This document shows positions 1-11,391 of a stretch of DNA of 64,000 bases, piece after piece. Location: the NCBI GenBank assembly GCA_028456385.1, contig JALNQF010000123.1:1-64000 (forward strand). Direction: 5' to 3'. Below the pieces are notes generated by a model that was given only the letters and a program-made list of their open reading frames with translations, did not search any database and was not told the origin of the DNA. The first letter of the stretch is position 1, and every line of letters starts with the position of its first letter. The DNA comes from Ophiosphaerella korrae. Taxonomy: Eukaryota; Ascomycota; Dothideomycetes; Pleosporales; Phaeosphaeriaceae. The translations under genes were made by a program, and so were the position numbers.

Positions 1-132
1 TGAGCTCGCGATCTCTTGCTGCAGTGCACAGGATGGAACTATCGAGTGATTTTCAGCGCCGGGCTCATAACTGTTGCGAGATGCGAGCTCAGGAATGAGT
101 GGGAGATGATCATTGATTGAAGAGCTATCTGA

Positions 133-579
133 GCTGGGCTACTTATATACAGTGGAGCAGCTCGAACGGCTCGTGCGGCTCGCTTACTGCTGCGGGCTTA
201 CCTGAATTGTATGGAGCAGAGCTCTAACTTGCGACAGAAAGCTATTAACTAGACTTAAGAGAAATTACTATCTTAAATTGTAGAGGCTAAAGCTAAGCGT
301 AAGCGTATCTAAGAGCTTACGTAGAGTAAGCTAGTAAAGAATTAAGCTTATCTCTCTCGTCTTCGTAAGATAAAGGCCTTAAATAATAAGAAATTAGCTA
401 AGTAGTTAGTAGCTCTAGAAGCTAAGCTAGACTTAGATAAGGCGTTTAGTGTTACTATAGTAGGTCTTATACTAGACGTCTCTATTATCTCTCTATCTAT
501 CGTTAGTAATATTAGTTCTCTTAGTTTACTACTAGGTATTCTAAAAGGTTTTAACTTTAGAACTCCTCTAGTTTCTTAA
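133..579 (+). pseudogene. RIP-decayed coiled-coil coding remnant
   Basis: One plus-strand frame (codons starting at 133) reads as a Lys/Ala/Leu/Arg-rich helical protein, for example KAKRKR near 289 and LEAKLDLDK near 415-441. It is interrupted by seven stops at 250, 256, 274, 310, 322, 343 and 403, all TAA or TAG, as expected if CAA/CAG glutamine codons were mutated C to T. The frame then stays open to a stop at 577. It converges with, and slightly overlaps, the 3' end of the minus-strand Gypsy pol. The first 240 bases keep a normal GC content, so the mutation gradient starts inside this remnant. I do not recognise the family; a transposon-encoded protein is possible. Confidence is moderate that it was once coding and low on what it was. 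Confidence 0.4.
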
Positions 580-3500
580 AGTAATTAAGATTGTTCTCTA
601 GTTCCTATATATTCTCCTATAGTTGTCCTTTTTTATCTATACCTATCTATTCTACTAAGTAGTAGTTCTTTCTATTGCGGAACTAGTATTTTAGGATTTT
701 CTTAACTTCCTATTTATCCTATTCTCTATACGTATCTACTTTATACACTAGTAGTTCTACGTTTTATAGTACTTGCTCTAGTAGAGCTACGTAGAATATT
801 AGGTATATCCTTATTTTATTTAGTAGCTTTAATTTAAATATAACTAGTGTAACTTCTTTCTTAATTTTGTATAGTCTTATTTTAACGTAGTCTAATTTTA
901 AACTTAGGCGCTTACTTTTAATATTCTTTCGTACTAACTATACTTTTTCTCTTTCTCTAAATTAAAGTCCCTCTTTATATTTCTTATTATAGTACTTTGC
1001 TATACAATTATATAAGAATTCTACATCTTGTCTTAGTTAATTATATATATCTTTAAGTCTATTAGCGAAGTTTTCTCCTCTTAGGGACTAAGATATCTAA
1101 TTTCTTAGTATTTAGTATACGTTAAGCTTAAATCTATAGTTCGCGAAGAAAGGTAATACTCTTATTACTACGTTCTTTGCGCTGTTGTATACTAACTATA
1201 CTATAGGTAGTAACTATACCTAATTGTTCTAGTTATAGTTAAGGTAGTATCTTAAGTATTACTCTACTATCTAATTTATTCGTTCTAATTATCTATCTAT
1301 TTGTAGTTAGTATACTATAGATATTGCGTATTATATTCCTAATTGTGCTATTATTATTCCCTATAGTTTTAATATAAATCGTACATTTCTATCTATAATA
1401 ATTTTATCTAGTAGTCTATATTAACTAATTATAGTTCCTAGAACCTAATATATAGTAACTTCTATCCTACTTTTCTCTTTGTATAGTTAGAAGTATATAT
1501 ACTTTATAAGTTTATCTACTATTATTAAGATTCTATTATACTTAACTCCTAATATTAGGTCTTTAGACTTAGGCAACTTTGTAATAAAGTCTATTATAAT
1601 AATTCCTTATAGTTGTTCTAGTACTTCTATTAGTTGTAACATTCTATATAGTATATATCTATTATATTTATTCCTATAATATTCTATATAGTCTCGTAGT
1701 ACCTCTATTACTAGTTATCTTACTTTTAGGATATAGTAGTCTCGTAGTAGTCTATCTAATATTTTCTTAATTCCTTAGTAACTATGTACTAGTAATTCGT
1801 AGAATTATCGTATAAATTCTCTCTAGATCTTACTTAGAATGTATATTCTTCTATAGGCTCGTGTAAATCCTTCTTAGATTTCTAGTTTTTCTATTTCTTT
1901 AGATACTTCTTGTATTATTTTCTAAATCTATTTATCTAGTTTACTACTTTTCCTTTTAAGTATTATAGCTATTTTAGGTATATTTAGGACTAAATATCCT
2001 TCTTTATTCTTAACTAAAACTATACTAGTAGCGTTTACTTCTTCTTATAAGTCTAGTCTTCTACTAAGAGCGTCTATAAACTAATTATCTTTCCCTTTTG
2101 TATATATAATTTCTATATTAAACGTTAACAAGTATTCCTACTATCTCGTATAGCGTTATAATAGTTCTTTATTTATTATAAATCTTATAAGGTTCTTATA
2201 GTCTATATAGACCTTTATCTAGTATTTTGCTCTTTATAGGTATACTCTCTATTATTTAAATACTTTGTAGATTACTAGTATTTCCTTGTTATAGATTAGG
2301 TAATTAAGTTCTACTATCTTTATTTTCTTAGAAAAGTATTTAACTAAGTGTTCCTTTTTAGTCTCTAGGTCTTCCTATATTAGTACTATTCTATAGACTA
2401 AGTTAGATGCGTCTGTCTTTACTATTACTAGTAGGTCTAGGTTATATATTCTAATAACTAAGTTTTTTATAAACTTTTTCTTAATCTTCTTAAATACCTT
2501 ATTGTATTCTTTTATCTATTTAAATAGCGTATCCTTTTTTATAAGCCTTGTTATTAGTTCTATATCTTTAGACTATCTTACTATTAACTTTCTATAAAAG
2601 TTAGCTAGTCTATAGAATTACTATACCTCTTTTAGGTTTCTTAGTGTAGGCTATTTATTAATTAATCTAATCTTTTCTAGGTTAATCCTAATCTTTCCTA
2701 GTTTAATAATAAATCCTAGGAAATCTATTTCTTTTATATAAAACTCGCATTTTCTTATTTTAAGAAATATTTTAGCTTCTACTAGTTTTTCTAGTACTTT
2801 ATATATATATTATACGTGTTCTTCTTCTATTTCTAAGAATATAAGGATGTCGTCTAAGTATATAAATATAAATATATCTAAGTACTCCTATAGTACTATA
2901 TTAATTCGTTCCTAGAAAGCTACTAGTGCGTTTATTAAGCCGAACAGCATAACTAAATATTTGTATAATCCCTATTGTATTCTAAATACTATTTTCTATT
3001 TATTGCCTTCTTTAATTCTAATTTAGTAATAGGCGTTCTAGATATCTAACTTTGTAAAGATTGTTGCTTTCTATAGTTTATCTTATATTACGTCTATCCT
3101 TAGTAAGGGATATTAGTTCTTGTTTATAACTACGTTAGTTTTTCTAAAGTCTACACAAGGTCTTTTATTACTTATTCTTTTCTTATCTATAAAGATAAGT
3201 CTATAAGCTACTAAGGATTTAGATTCTCTTATCTATTCCTTTTTTATTGCGTTTTAGATAAATACTTGTTTAATCTTTAATTCTTCTTCTATTTTCTAGT
3301 AGACTAGGCTCTACTCTACGTCTTTTCCTTCTTCTATTTCTATCGCTAAGTCCTATAGTTAATGTTCTAGAAGGTAATCTTTAGGTTCTATAAGCTATTT
3401 TTCCTATTTTTTATATTCCTCTAGGAATTCTCCTTTATATATACTTATATTAGCTTTTAACATATCTATTTTACTATAACTAATTTATCTAGTTCTCTAA

Positions 3501-6046
3501 TTAATGTGTAAGTTAGTTATCTACAACTATAGTATACCTAGTATAATATCTTATTTGTTATTAATTGTTGTTATATCTATAACTATATTCTTAATTTCTA
3601 GTCCTTCTAACCTTAGTGTTAAAGGTGCTATCTTAAACTATATTAGTTTCTAGAATAGTTTTCCTTTAATCGTACTTAGTTATTAAGAGTATTTCTTTAT
3701 TATATACTTTATTCCTTATGTCTCTATAAACTTCTTTAATATAAAGTTCTTTGTTGCCCTACTATTAATTATTAATTATACTTTCTTTCCTTAGTATATA
3801 CCTATTTTTATAATATATAGGCCTCTTATACCTTTTAACCTCTCTTGTTTAGGTATTTTTATAAATTATCTATTTTTCTAAAGCTATAGTCCTACTTCGA
3901 GTTTATATATTTGTGTTTTAGGTATTCTTTGTTTATATATTTGTACTATAGTCTTCTCTAGACGTATTTCTTAAGTAATTTAGGGCTAGGTCTTACTACT
4001 ATATATCTGTCTTCTAGGATTATTTCCTATCCTTAGATGTCTTCTACTAGAATTACCCTTATATAATTATAGCCTTTTTTCCTTATAAGCTATATACTAT
4101 TATTTACTTTAGGGTTTCTATATATAATATAATTCTTATCTAAGTACAATATCTATAATACTTTAAAGTGTGCTAGATATTCTAGATTTATTATCTTGTT
4201 ATCCCCTTCCTAGTACTTGTCTTTTCTAGGTGTATTTATAGTTAGGATATAGTATACTACTAGTACTCTTAGTATATAGGCTTTGTTAATCTATCGCGTT
4301 TTTCTTATAAGGTATTGCTATTCCCTTAGTATAGGTATTCTTCTTACTATAACTATATATTACTTTATCTATTCCTAAAATAGTATAAACTTAGTTTCTT
4401 TAGGATTACGTTCCTTCTAGTCTTCGTACGCTTCCTCTATACTTATAACTATTAAGTATATCTAAATAAATCTCTATATTTTGTTCTATTCCTCTATATC
4501 TATTATTGTATAGCTATTATAACTATATATTATTAGCTAGGCATACTCTATATCTCTTATACTAACTTATCTCTTACTTCCTTGTAGTTCTTTAGAAGTA
4601 GTCGTAGTAGTCTCTTTATCTAGTGCTAGTCTTTCGGCCTAGATTAATAGTACTAGGGGCTCTTCCCCTTCTAGATCTTCTACTAGTAGGTCTATTACTT
4701 AGGCTATTTCTTCTAGCTAAGCTTTTGTTTTTTCTTTTATTACTACTACTCTCTATCTCTATTATAAGAAGTATCCTACTCTCTATTTACTAAAAAGGTA
4801 TATATAGTAGTTGTTTTTATAACAAAAGGTCTAATAAAGTATTATATATTATATTTCTTTACTCTTAGCTACCTTCTCCTAAGGTTTAGCCTATACTTAT
4901 AGTACTTCTTTCTTCTTTTTAGTCGTCTTTAACTATATTTCCTTTTTTAGGTCTTTACTCTTATAGTCTTTTACAAAATATCCTAGTTTCCTATATTTAT
5001 AATATACTATATCCTTTTTCTTTCTTAATTAGTAGTCTCTTACGTAGTAGCCTAGTTTACTATAGTTAAAGCACGTAAAGTCTTTATTCTTCTTTTTCTT
5101 TTTATCCTTGTTAGTATTAAGGATTATTAAGTCTCTCTTGTCGTAGTTTTAAGTATAACCTCTATATTTATTTTTCTTCTATTCTTAAAGATTATTATTA
5201 ATTTAGATTACCTATTACTTTAGGGCTTCTAGTGTTCTTAGTTTTTCTATGTATATTATCTTGTATTAGATCTTCAAGTTTAGTCCTTACTTAAATCGTA
5301 ATATTAAGGCTAACTTATTCTATTCTATATTTTGCGATAGTTATTTAAATTATAATATATACTTAGGAATACTCTAACTTTATATAAGCTTCTCTAGCTA
5401 TTCTTTAGCTTATTAGGTAACGTCTATATCCCTAAATACTACTCTTATTTGTTTAGTAAAGTACTTATAACTTCTAAAAATAGCTCTAGTTTTATCCTTC
5501 TAAGTTATTAGAGAGTGTGTCGTGTAATCTATCTAGTAAGGTTTGTACTATCTTATTACGTCTTCTTCTAGGTGCAATCTAATATATATTACCTTCTTTT
5601 CTTCTATATTAAAGTATAGTACTTGTATATCTATCTAGAGTTATACTAAAGTAATAAAGAGTCTTAGTTTTTCTCTTATTCTATTAAACTTCTTTAGTAC
5701 AGGTATCTTTAGTAGTTTCTTTGTTGTACTTATTACTAAGCGTTGTATAATTAGCTCTATCTAATTCTATCCTTTAATAATAGCCTTAATCTATACTTTA
5801 TTCTACTTTGCGTAATCTTAAAGTTCTTTATTCTATTTTTCTAAAGTATTAATTACTATCTTTATATCTTCTTTATCTAAGATTAAGTTGTTAATTTAGT
5901 TCTTAATCGTTTCCTATATAGTACTATCTAACTTGTAACTACTCCTAGGGGCTTTGCTTATTTATTTAGTTAAACTTTCTACTATCGTATTAGCTAGACT
6001 ACGCGCTACTTACGCTTCGCTTCTTATAATAACTAAATTAGCAAGG
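540..6046 (-). mobile_element. RIP-degraded Ty3/Gypsy chromovirus retroelement, gag-pol remnant
   Basis: Reading the minus strand and treating TAA/TAG as mutated CAA/CAG (or TGG) recovers a full Gypsy order. Gag lies at about 6040-4300, with a zinc knuckle at 5073-5032 whose later Cys/His positions are now mostly Tyr. The protease region is at about 3900-3500. Reverse transcriptase has RPCVDFRK near 3160 and the catalytic YLDDIL at 2860-2846. RNase H has TDASNLV near 2410. Integrase has DFITKLPKSKD at 1591-1560 and a decayed TDGQTER-like motif near 1290. A chromodomain (NRKNYYLVEW) lies at about 740-560. No open frame survives, and CpA/TpG are scarce while TpA is abundant. The 5' LTR is the one at 6047-6471. 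No 3' LTR is seen; it is either lost or left of the window. Chromodomain Gypsy elements are a known class that targets heterochromatin. Confidence 0.88.
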
Positions 6047-6471
6047 TGTTATAGGCTGCCTATCGTCGACTACTAGCGCCTATATAGAGGTTAGTAGATT
6101 AGGAGTTAATAGTAAAGGTTCTAGAGTAATCTACAATAACTATAAATAGTAAAAGATATTTTGTAACTATCTTGCACTAGCGTTCTATAGTTAAAGGATT
6201 AAATTACTAATACTATCCTAATAATACGCATCTTACTAACTATATACTCGTTGTAATCTATAATCTATATTTACTAAGATTAGTAGATTATAGATCGTCT
6301 TAATCTATAATCTATTACTACTAAGAATCTATAGATTATAGATTAGCCTAGGTGTCCTAGTTATGTGTAGTTTCCTAATCAAGGTCGTTACTCCGCTCGT
6401 CCTATGCTTTGTTAGCACCTAGATTAGGACTAATTAGTTCTATCTTAATTTCTTCTATTACACCTATAACA
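6047..6471 (-). repeat. LTR copy A of the Gypsy element
   Basis: This 425-bp segment begins TGTTATAGG and ends CCTATAACA, a perfect 9-bp terminal inverted repeat, and matches 8593-9021 along its length. It lies at the 5' side of the minus-strand gag. It contains several copies of an AATCTATAATCTATT-type motif in both orientations around 6255-6350, so it can fold. Differences from copy B are mainly C/T and G/A, and copy A keeps more C and G, so it appears less heavily mutated. It is shared between the gag-pol element on its left and the gag-only segment on its right. Confidence 0.8.
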
Positions 6472-8592
6472 ATATATTTATACTATAGTCTTCTTTAGAT
6501 ATATTTCTTAGATAGTTTAGGGCTAAGTCTTATTACTACTACGTATCTATCTTCTAGGGTTATTTCTTATCCTTAGATATCTTTTACTAGGATTACTCTT
6601 ATATAGTTATAGCCTCTTCTTCTTATAAGCTATATACTATTATTTACTTTAGAGTTCCTATATATAATATAATTCTTATCTAGGTATAATATCTATAATA
6701 CTTTAAAATATACTAGATATTTTAGGTCTATTATTTTATTATCCCCTTCCTAGTACTTATCTTTTCTAGGTATATCTATTATTAAGATATAGTATACTAC
6801 TAGTACTCTTAGTATATAAGCTTTATTAATCTATTACGTCTTTTTTATAAAGTACTACTACTCTCTTTCTATAAGTATTCTTCTTACTATAACTATATAT
6901 TACTTTATCTATTCTTAAAATAGTATAAACTTTATTTCTTTAAGATTATATTCTTTTTAGTCTTTATACGCTTCTTCTATACTTATAACTAGTAAGTATT
7001 TCTAAATAAACTTCTATTATTTATTTTATTCTTCTATATCTATTATTATATAGCTATTATAGCTATATATATCTAGCTAGGTATACTCTATACTTTTTAT
7101 ACTAGCTTATCTCTTACTTCCTTATAGTCCTTTAAGGGAAGCTATAGTAGTCTCTTTATCTAGTACTAGTCCTTTAGCCTAGATTAATAGAATCTAGAGT
7201 CTCTCCCCTTCTAAGTCTTCTATTAGTAAGTCTATTACGTATACTATCTCTTATAGCTATACTTTTATTTTTTCTTTTATTACTACTACTCTATTTCTCT
7301 ATTATAAGAAATATCCTACTCTTTATTTACTAAAAAAATATATATAGTAGTTATCTTTATAATAAAAGGTCTAATAGAGTATTACGTATTATATTTCTTT
7401 ACTCTTAGCTACTTTCTCTTAAGGTTTAGCCTATACTTATAGTGCTTCTTTCTTTCTCTTAGTTATTTTTAACTAAGTTTCCTTATCTTTCTTATAGTCT
7501 TTATTCTTATAGTTATTTATAAAGTATCCTAGTTTCTTATATTTATAATATACTATATCCTTCTTCTTTTATAATTAGTAGTCTCTTACGTAGTAGCCTT
7601 TCTTACTATAGTTAAAGTACGTAAAGTCTTTGTTTTTTTTCTTCTTTCTATCCTTATTAGCGTTAAAGATTATAGGGTCTCTAGCATCCTAGTTTCTAGG
7701 TTAGGTACTATACTTATTTTTCTTCTATTCTTAAAGATTATTATTAATTTATATTACCTATTATTTTAGAGCTTCTAATATCCTAGGCTTCTCTATATAG
7801 ATTATTTTGTATTAGATTTTCTTATTTAATTTTTATTTAAATTATAATATTAATACTAATTTATTTTATTCTATATTTTATAATAGTTATTTAAACTATA
7901 ATACGTACTTAGGTATACTCTTCTATTATAAGAGTCTTTTAAGCTTTTCTTTTACTTATTAGGTAATATCTATATCCCTAAATACTACTCTTATTTACTT
8001 AGTAAAGTACTTGTAACTTCTAAAAATAGCTCTAGTTTTATCTTTCTATATTATTAGAGTATATATTATATAATCTATCTAGTAAGGTTTAAACTATCTT
8101 ATTATATCTTCTTTAAGGTACATTCTAATATATATTACCTTCTTTTCTTCTATATTAAAGTATAGTACCTATATATCTATCTAGAGTTATACTAAAGCTA
8201 TAAAAAGTCTTAGTTTTTCTCTTATTCTATTAAACTTCTTAAGGACAGGTATCTTTAGTAGTTTCTTTGTTGTGCTTATCTCTAGGCGTTACGTAATTAG
8301 TTCTATTTAGTTTTATCCTTTAATAATAGCTTTAATCTAGGCCTTATTTTACTTTACGTATTCTTAAAGTTCCTTATTCTAAGTTTCTAGGGCGTTAATT
8401 ATTATCTTTATATCTTTTTTTTTAGAGATTAAATTATTTATATATTCTCTAACTACTTTCTATATAGTATTATTTAACTTATAACTACTTATAGGTGCTT
8501 TCGCTATTTATTTAGTTAAACTTTCTACTATTATATTAGCTAGACTATACGCTACTTATACTTCGCTCCTCTTAATAACTAAATTAGTAAAG
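6472..8592 (-). mobile_element. Second, pol-less copy of the Gypsy gag region
   Basis: About 2.12 kb that aligns throughout with 3935-6046: the same succession of landmarks occurs at an offset of about 2.54 kb. The zinc knuckle copy at 7619-7578 has lost even its first Cys (TGC to TAC). Its left edge coincides exactly with the end of LTR A and its right edge with LTR B, giving LTR-gag-LTR with no pol. It has stop codons in every frame. It could be a recombination product between tandem elements or a deletion derivative that once moved in trans; the sequence does not decide. Confidence 0.8.
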
Positions 8593-9021
8593 TGTAATAA
8601 GTATTACTAGGGTTAACTTCCTAATACCTAAAAGGTATTAGTAAATTAGGAGTTAATAGTAAAAGCTCGTGTAGTAATTATATAATAACTATTAATAATA
8701 GAAGATGTTTTGCAACTATCTTGTATTAGCGTTCTATAGTTAAGAGATTAGATTACTAATACTATCCTAATAATACGTATCTTACTAACTATATACTTGC
8801 TATAATCTATTAATCTATAGTTACTAAGACTAATAGATTATAGATTACTTTAATCTATAATCTATTAATACTAAGGTTCTATAGATTATAGATTACTCTA
8901 CGTATCCTAATTATGTATAGCCTCCTAATTAAGATCGTTACTCTACTCGTCCTATACTTCGTTAGTATCTAAATTAGGATTAATTAGCTCTATCTTAATT
9001 TCTCTTGTTACGCCTATAACA
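8593..9021 (-). repeat. LTR copy B of the Gypsy element
   Basis: This 429-bp segment matches LTR A (6047-6471). It starts TGTAATAAG, mutated relative to copy A, and ends GCCTATAACA. It carries the same AATCTATAATCTATT-type repeats around 8805-8895. In minus-strand orientation it is the outermost 5' LTR of the tandem arrangement. The sequence to its right (from 9022) is not related to the internal region, so this is the element boundary on that side. Confidence 0.78.
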
Positions 9022-9368
9022 ATTAGTTTAAATTAGTTTTCTCTTATTATAGCTATAACATTCTTTAATATTACTTACTAGAGTATAATTAGTAAGTTCT
9101 AGTATCTTTATAAACTTTATAGTAAAAGCTAAGTTAATTTAATTCTAGATTTTATATATAATATATCTTAACTATAGCTAAGTTAGCTAAGTAGTATAGT
9201 TAGTATTAGTTCTTAATATTATAGTTAGGTTATATTAAGTAATACTAGCTATCTTAGTTTAGCTTTAAGCTATAAGAAAGTAAAAGATTAGTACTTTTTT
9301 AAGTATACTTATTTAATAATATATATAGTATTTAGTATAATTAAAAGTAACTAGAAAGTTACTAGAGA

Positions 9369-9481
9369 GTAAGAAATTTATACTTTTTAAAGATACTTAT
9401 AGTACTACTAATAGGTAAGAGATTTATACTTTTTAAAGATACTTAGTAGTACTACTAAAACGTAAGAGATTAGTACTTTTT
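9369..9481. repeat. Short tandem repeat, about 46-bp unit, 2.5 copies
   Basis: The unit GTAAGARATTTATACTTTTT followed by an AAGATACTTAGTAGTACTA-like tail occurs at about 9369 and 9415, with a third partial copy at about 9461. Related fragments also occur near 9280. It lies inside the RIP-mutated block. Confidence 0.6.
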
Positions 9482-10137
9482 ATAGATTTTTAGTATAGTA
9501 CTTAGCTTAATACTTAGCTTAATACTTAAGTTAATACTTAAGCTAGAGTAGTTAAGTTTAAATAAGTACTAGTTTAACTTAATTAAAGTAGTAAGACTCT
9601 TAAAATTAGATTTTAAAGAAGTTATAATAGTTTAATAAAAAAACTTTTTTATAATAGCTATATAAAAGCTTTATTAGAGAGAAATACTAAAGCTTTTAGA
9701 AAAGCTTTTTTTTAAGTTAATTACTTATAACTTAAAAGTACTAGGTATAAACTAAGTAGATTAATTATATTATTTATCTCTAGCTCTATACGTTATCTAT
9801 ATACTTATACTATAGTAGTTTTAGATAAGTCTTTTAAGATAGTAGTAAGCTAGATCTTTAATACTCTTTTTATTAAAGTACTAGTTTCTTTATTATATTA
9901 GTTATACTAATATAGTCTATCTCTTTATATATAAAATCTTTTATTTAATTCTTTTATTTAATTCTTTTATTTATAAAAGTTAAAGCTATAATCTTTTTAG
10001 CTAAAGTAAAGATAGTAGCTTAGTAATTATTATACTTATACGCTAAACTAATTAATAGATTCTAGGTATACCTAGAATCTATTACGCCTCTCTATATATA
10101 TACTATTATATATCTAATTATATAACTTATCTAATAA

Positions 10138-10237
10138 GAATATACTAGATAATAGAGCTAGTAATACTAGTTACTTAGCCTAGTAAAGCTTATTAATAGT
10201 ACTTAGTATACTCTAATAGCTTTTTACTCTAGACTCT
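10138..10237 (+). repeat. Direct repeat, copy 1 (more mutated)
   Basis: About 100 bp that recurs at 10534-10633, 396 bp away. Both start GAATATACTAG and share the segment TAATACTAGTTACTTAGC. Copy 1 has T/A where copy 2 has C/G at several positions, so it is the more RIP-mutated copy. Possibly solo-LTR or MITE fragments; no terminal signals are clear. Confidence 0.6.
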
Positions 10238-10533
10238 CTATATATAATTATAATATATATCTTAGTTATTAACTTCTAATTTACTAAACTTCTTTCTTAA
10301 TAGCTTTAAGTAGTTAATAACTAAGACTTTTATTATACTAATTATATAAATAATTATATATCTAATAATATAGCTATAAGGATAATATACTACTAAGCTA
10401 ATTTAGATAAAAAGGGGCTAATAGTTAGTTAAGCTATTATAGTAGTATATAATATATATACTAGTTATTATTACTTAAAGTTCTTTAGACTTACTTAGAA
10501 CTTACTTAGAGTTATACTAAGTTATATATAAGA

Positions 10534-10633
10534 GAATATACTAGCTAATAGAGCTAGTAATACTAGTTACTTAGCTTAGTAGAGCTTGTTAATAGCGCTA
10601 AGTGTACCCTAATAGCTTTTTACCCTAGACCTC
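10534..10633 (+). repeat. Direct repeat, copy 2 (less mutated)
   Basis: Partner of 10138-10237. It keeps GCGCTAAGTGTACCCT where copy 1 reads GTACTTAGTATACTCT, that is C to T and G to A changes only. It lies close to the right edge of the AT-rich block, where mutation appears lighter. Confidence 0.6.
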
Positions 10634-11096
10634 TTATAATAGCTTATTAGATAGAAGTATATAAAGTTAGTAGAGTAGCTAACTTACTTATAAACTATAT
10701 TAATAATATTTTAGTTGTATATATATAGCCTTTTAAAGAGGTTACTATATTGTAATATAATTAGAATACGCTTAGAACGTGTTTAAAAAGTTTCTTATTT
10801 GAGTTTATTTTACTTGACCTCGCTTACGTCTTGGCATTTGCTAAGCGAAGCACAGGCTGCCGAGGTCGACCGACTGAAATCCATGGTCGGTTGACCTGCT
10901 TACACCTACCTCAGGTATTGATACGTGACCGGTACATATTTATTCCGCACCGATTCGCACACAAAACCCCCCCTTCCTTGCACCTTAGTACTCCTTTGCA
11001 CCTCAACTTCAATCTACGATGTACGTAGCTAGCTAGCTAACTAGAATTAAGCTACTATTTCCTCTAGCCCACACACAGTATCTCACTATTTAGTAT

Positions 11097-11116
11097 TATA
11101 TATATATATATATATA
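11097..11116. repeat. (TA)10 microsatellite
   Basis: Perfect TA dinucleotide run about 275 bp upstream of the HET-gene start codon, in the transition zone after the AT-rich block. Confidence 0.9.
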
Positions 11117-11391
11117 TGCAGACGTGTCGCAGGCCAGATCTACCTTGTAGAAGCTTATTAGCTCGGGATATTACGCCACATGAATACTTACTGCCGAGAG
11201 ACGCTAAAATCTCTCTCCACCCCTGCACACTAGGCACTTGGACACTTACACCGGACACGAACACACGATATACACTGTCGTACACATACATAATAACAAT
11301 ACATTTTACTCATTTTGTGCCTCTTCTTCCTTTCTCTCACACTCACATTTTTACCGTTCGTTCACACACACGCATAGTGCGACAAGACGTT

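Larger units (their letters stand above)
9022..10790. other. AT-rich RIP-mutated block, unidentified repeat remnants
   Basis: Very AT-rich, TpA-dense sequence with no open frame and no domain I can reconstruct. It holds short internal repeats (listed separately) and ends abruptly near 10790, where composition returns to normal. It is most likely more transposon debris, because RIP acts on repeats, but no family is recognisable. Confidence 0.6.

Noticed and set aside
1..10790. Centromere or telomere
   Set aside because: AT-richness is explained by RIP of identifiable retroelement sequence, and no telomeric TTAGGG repeats are present.
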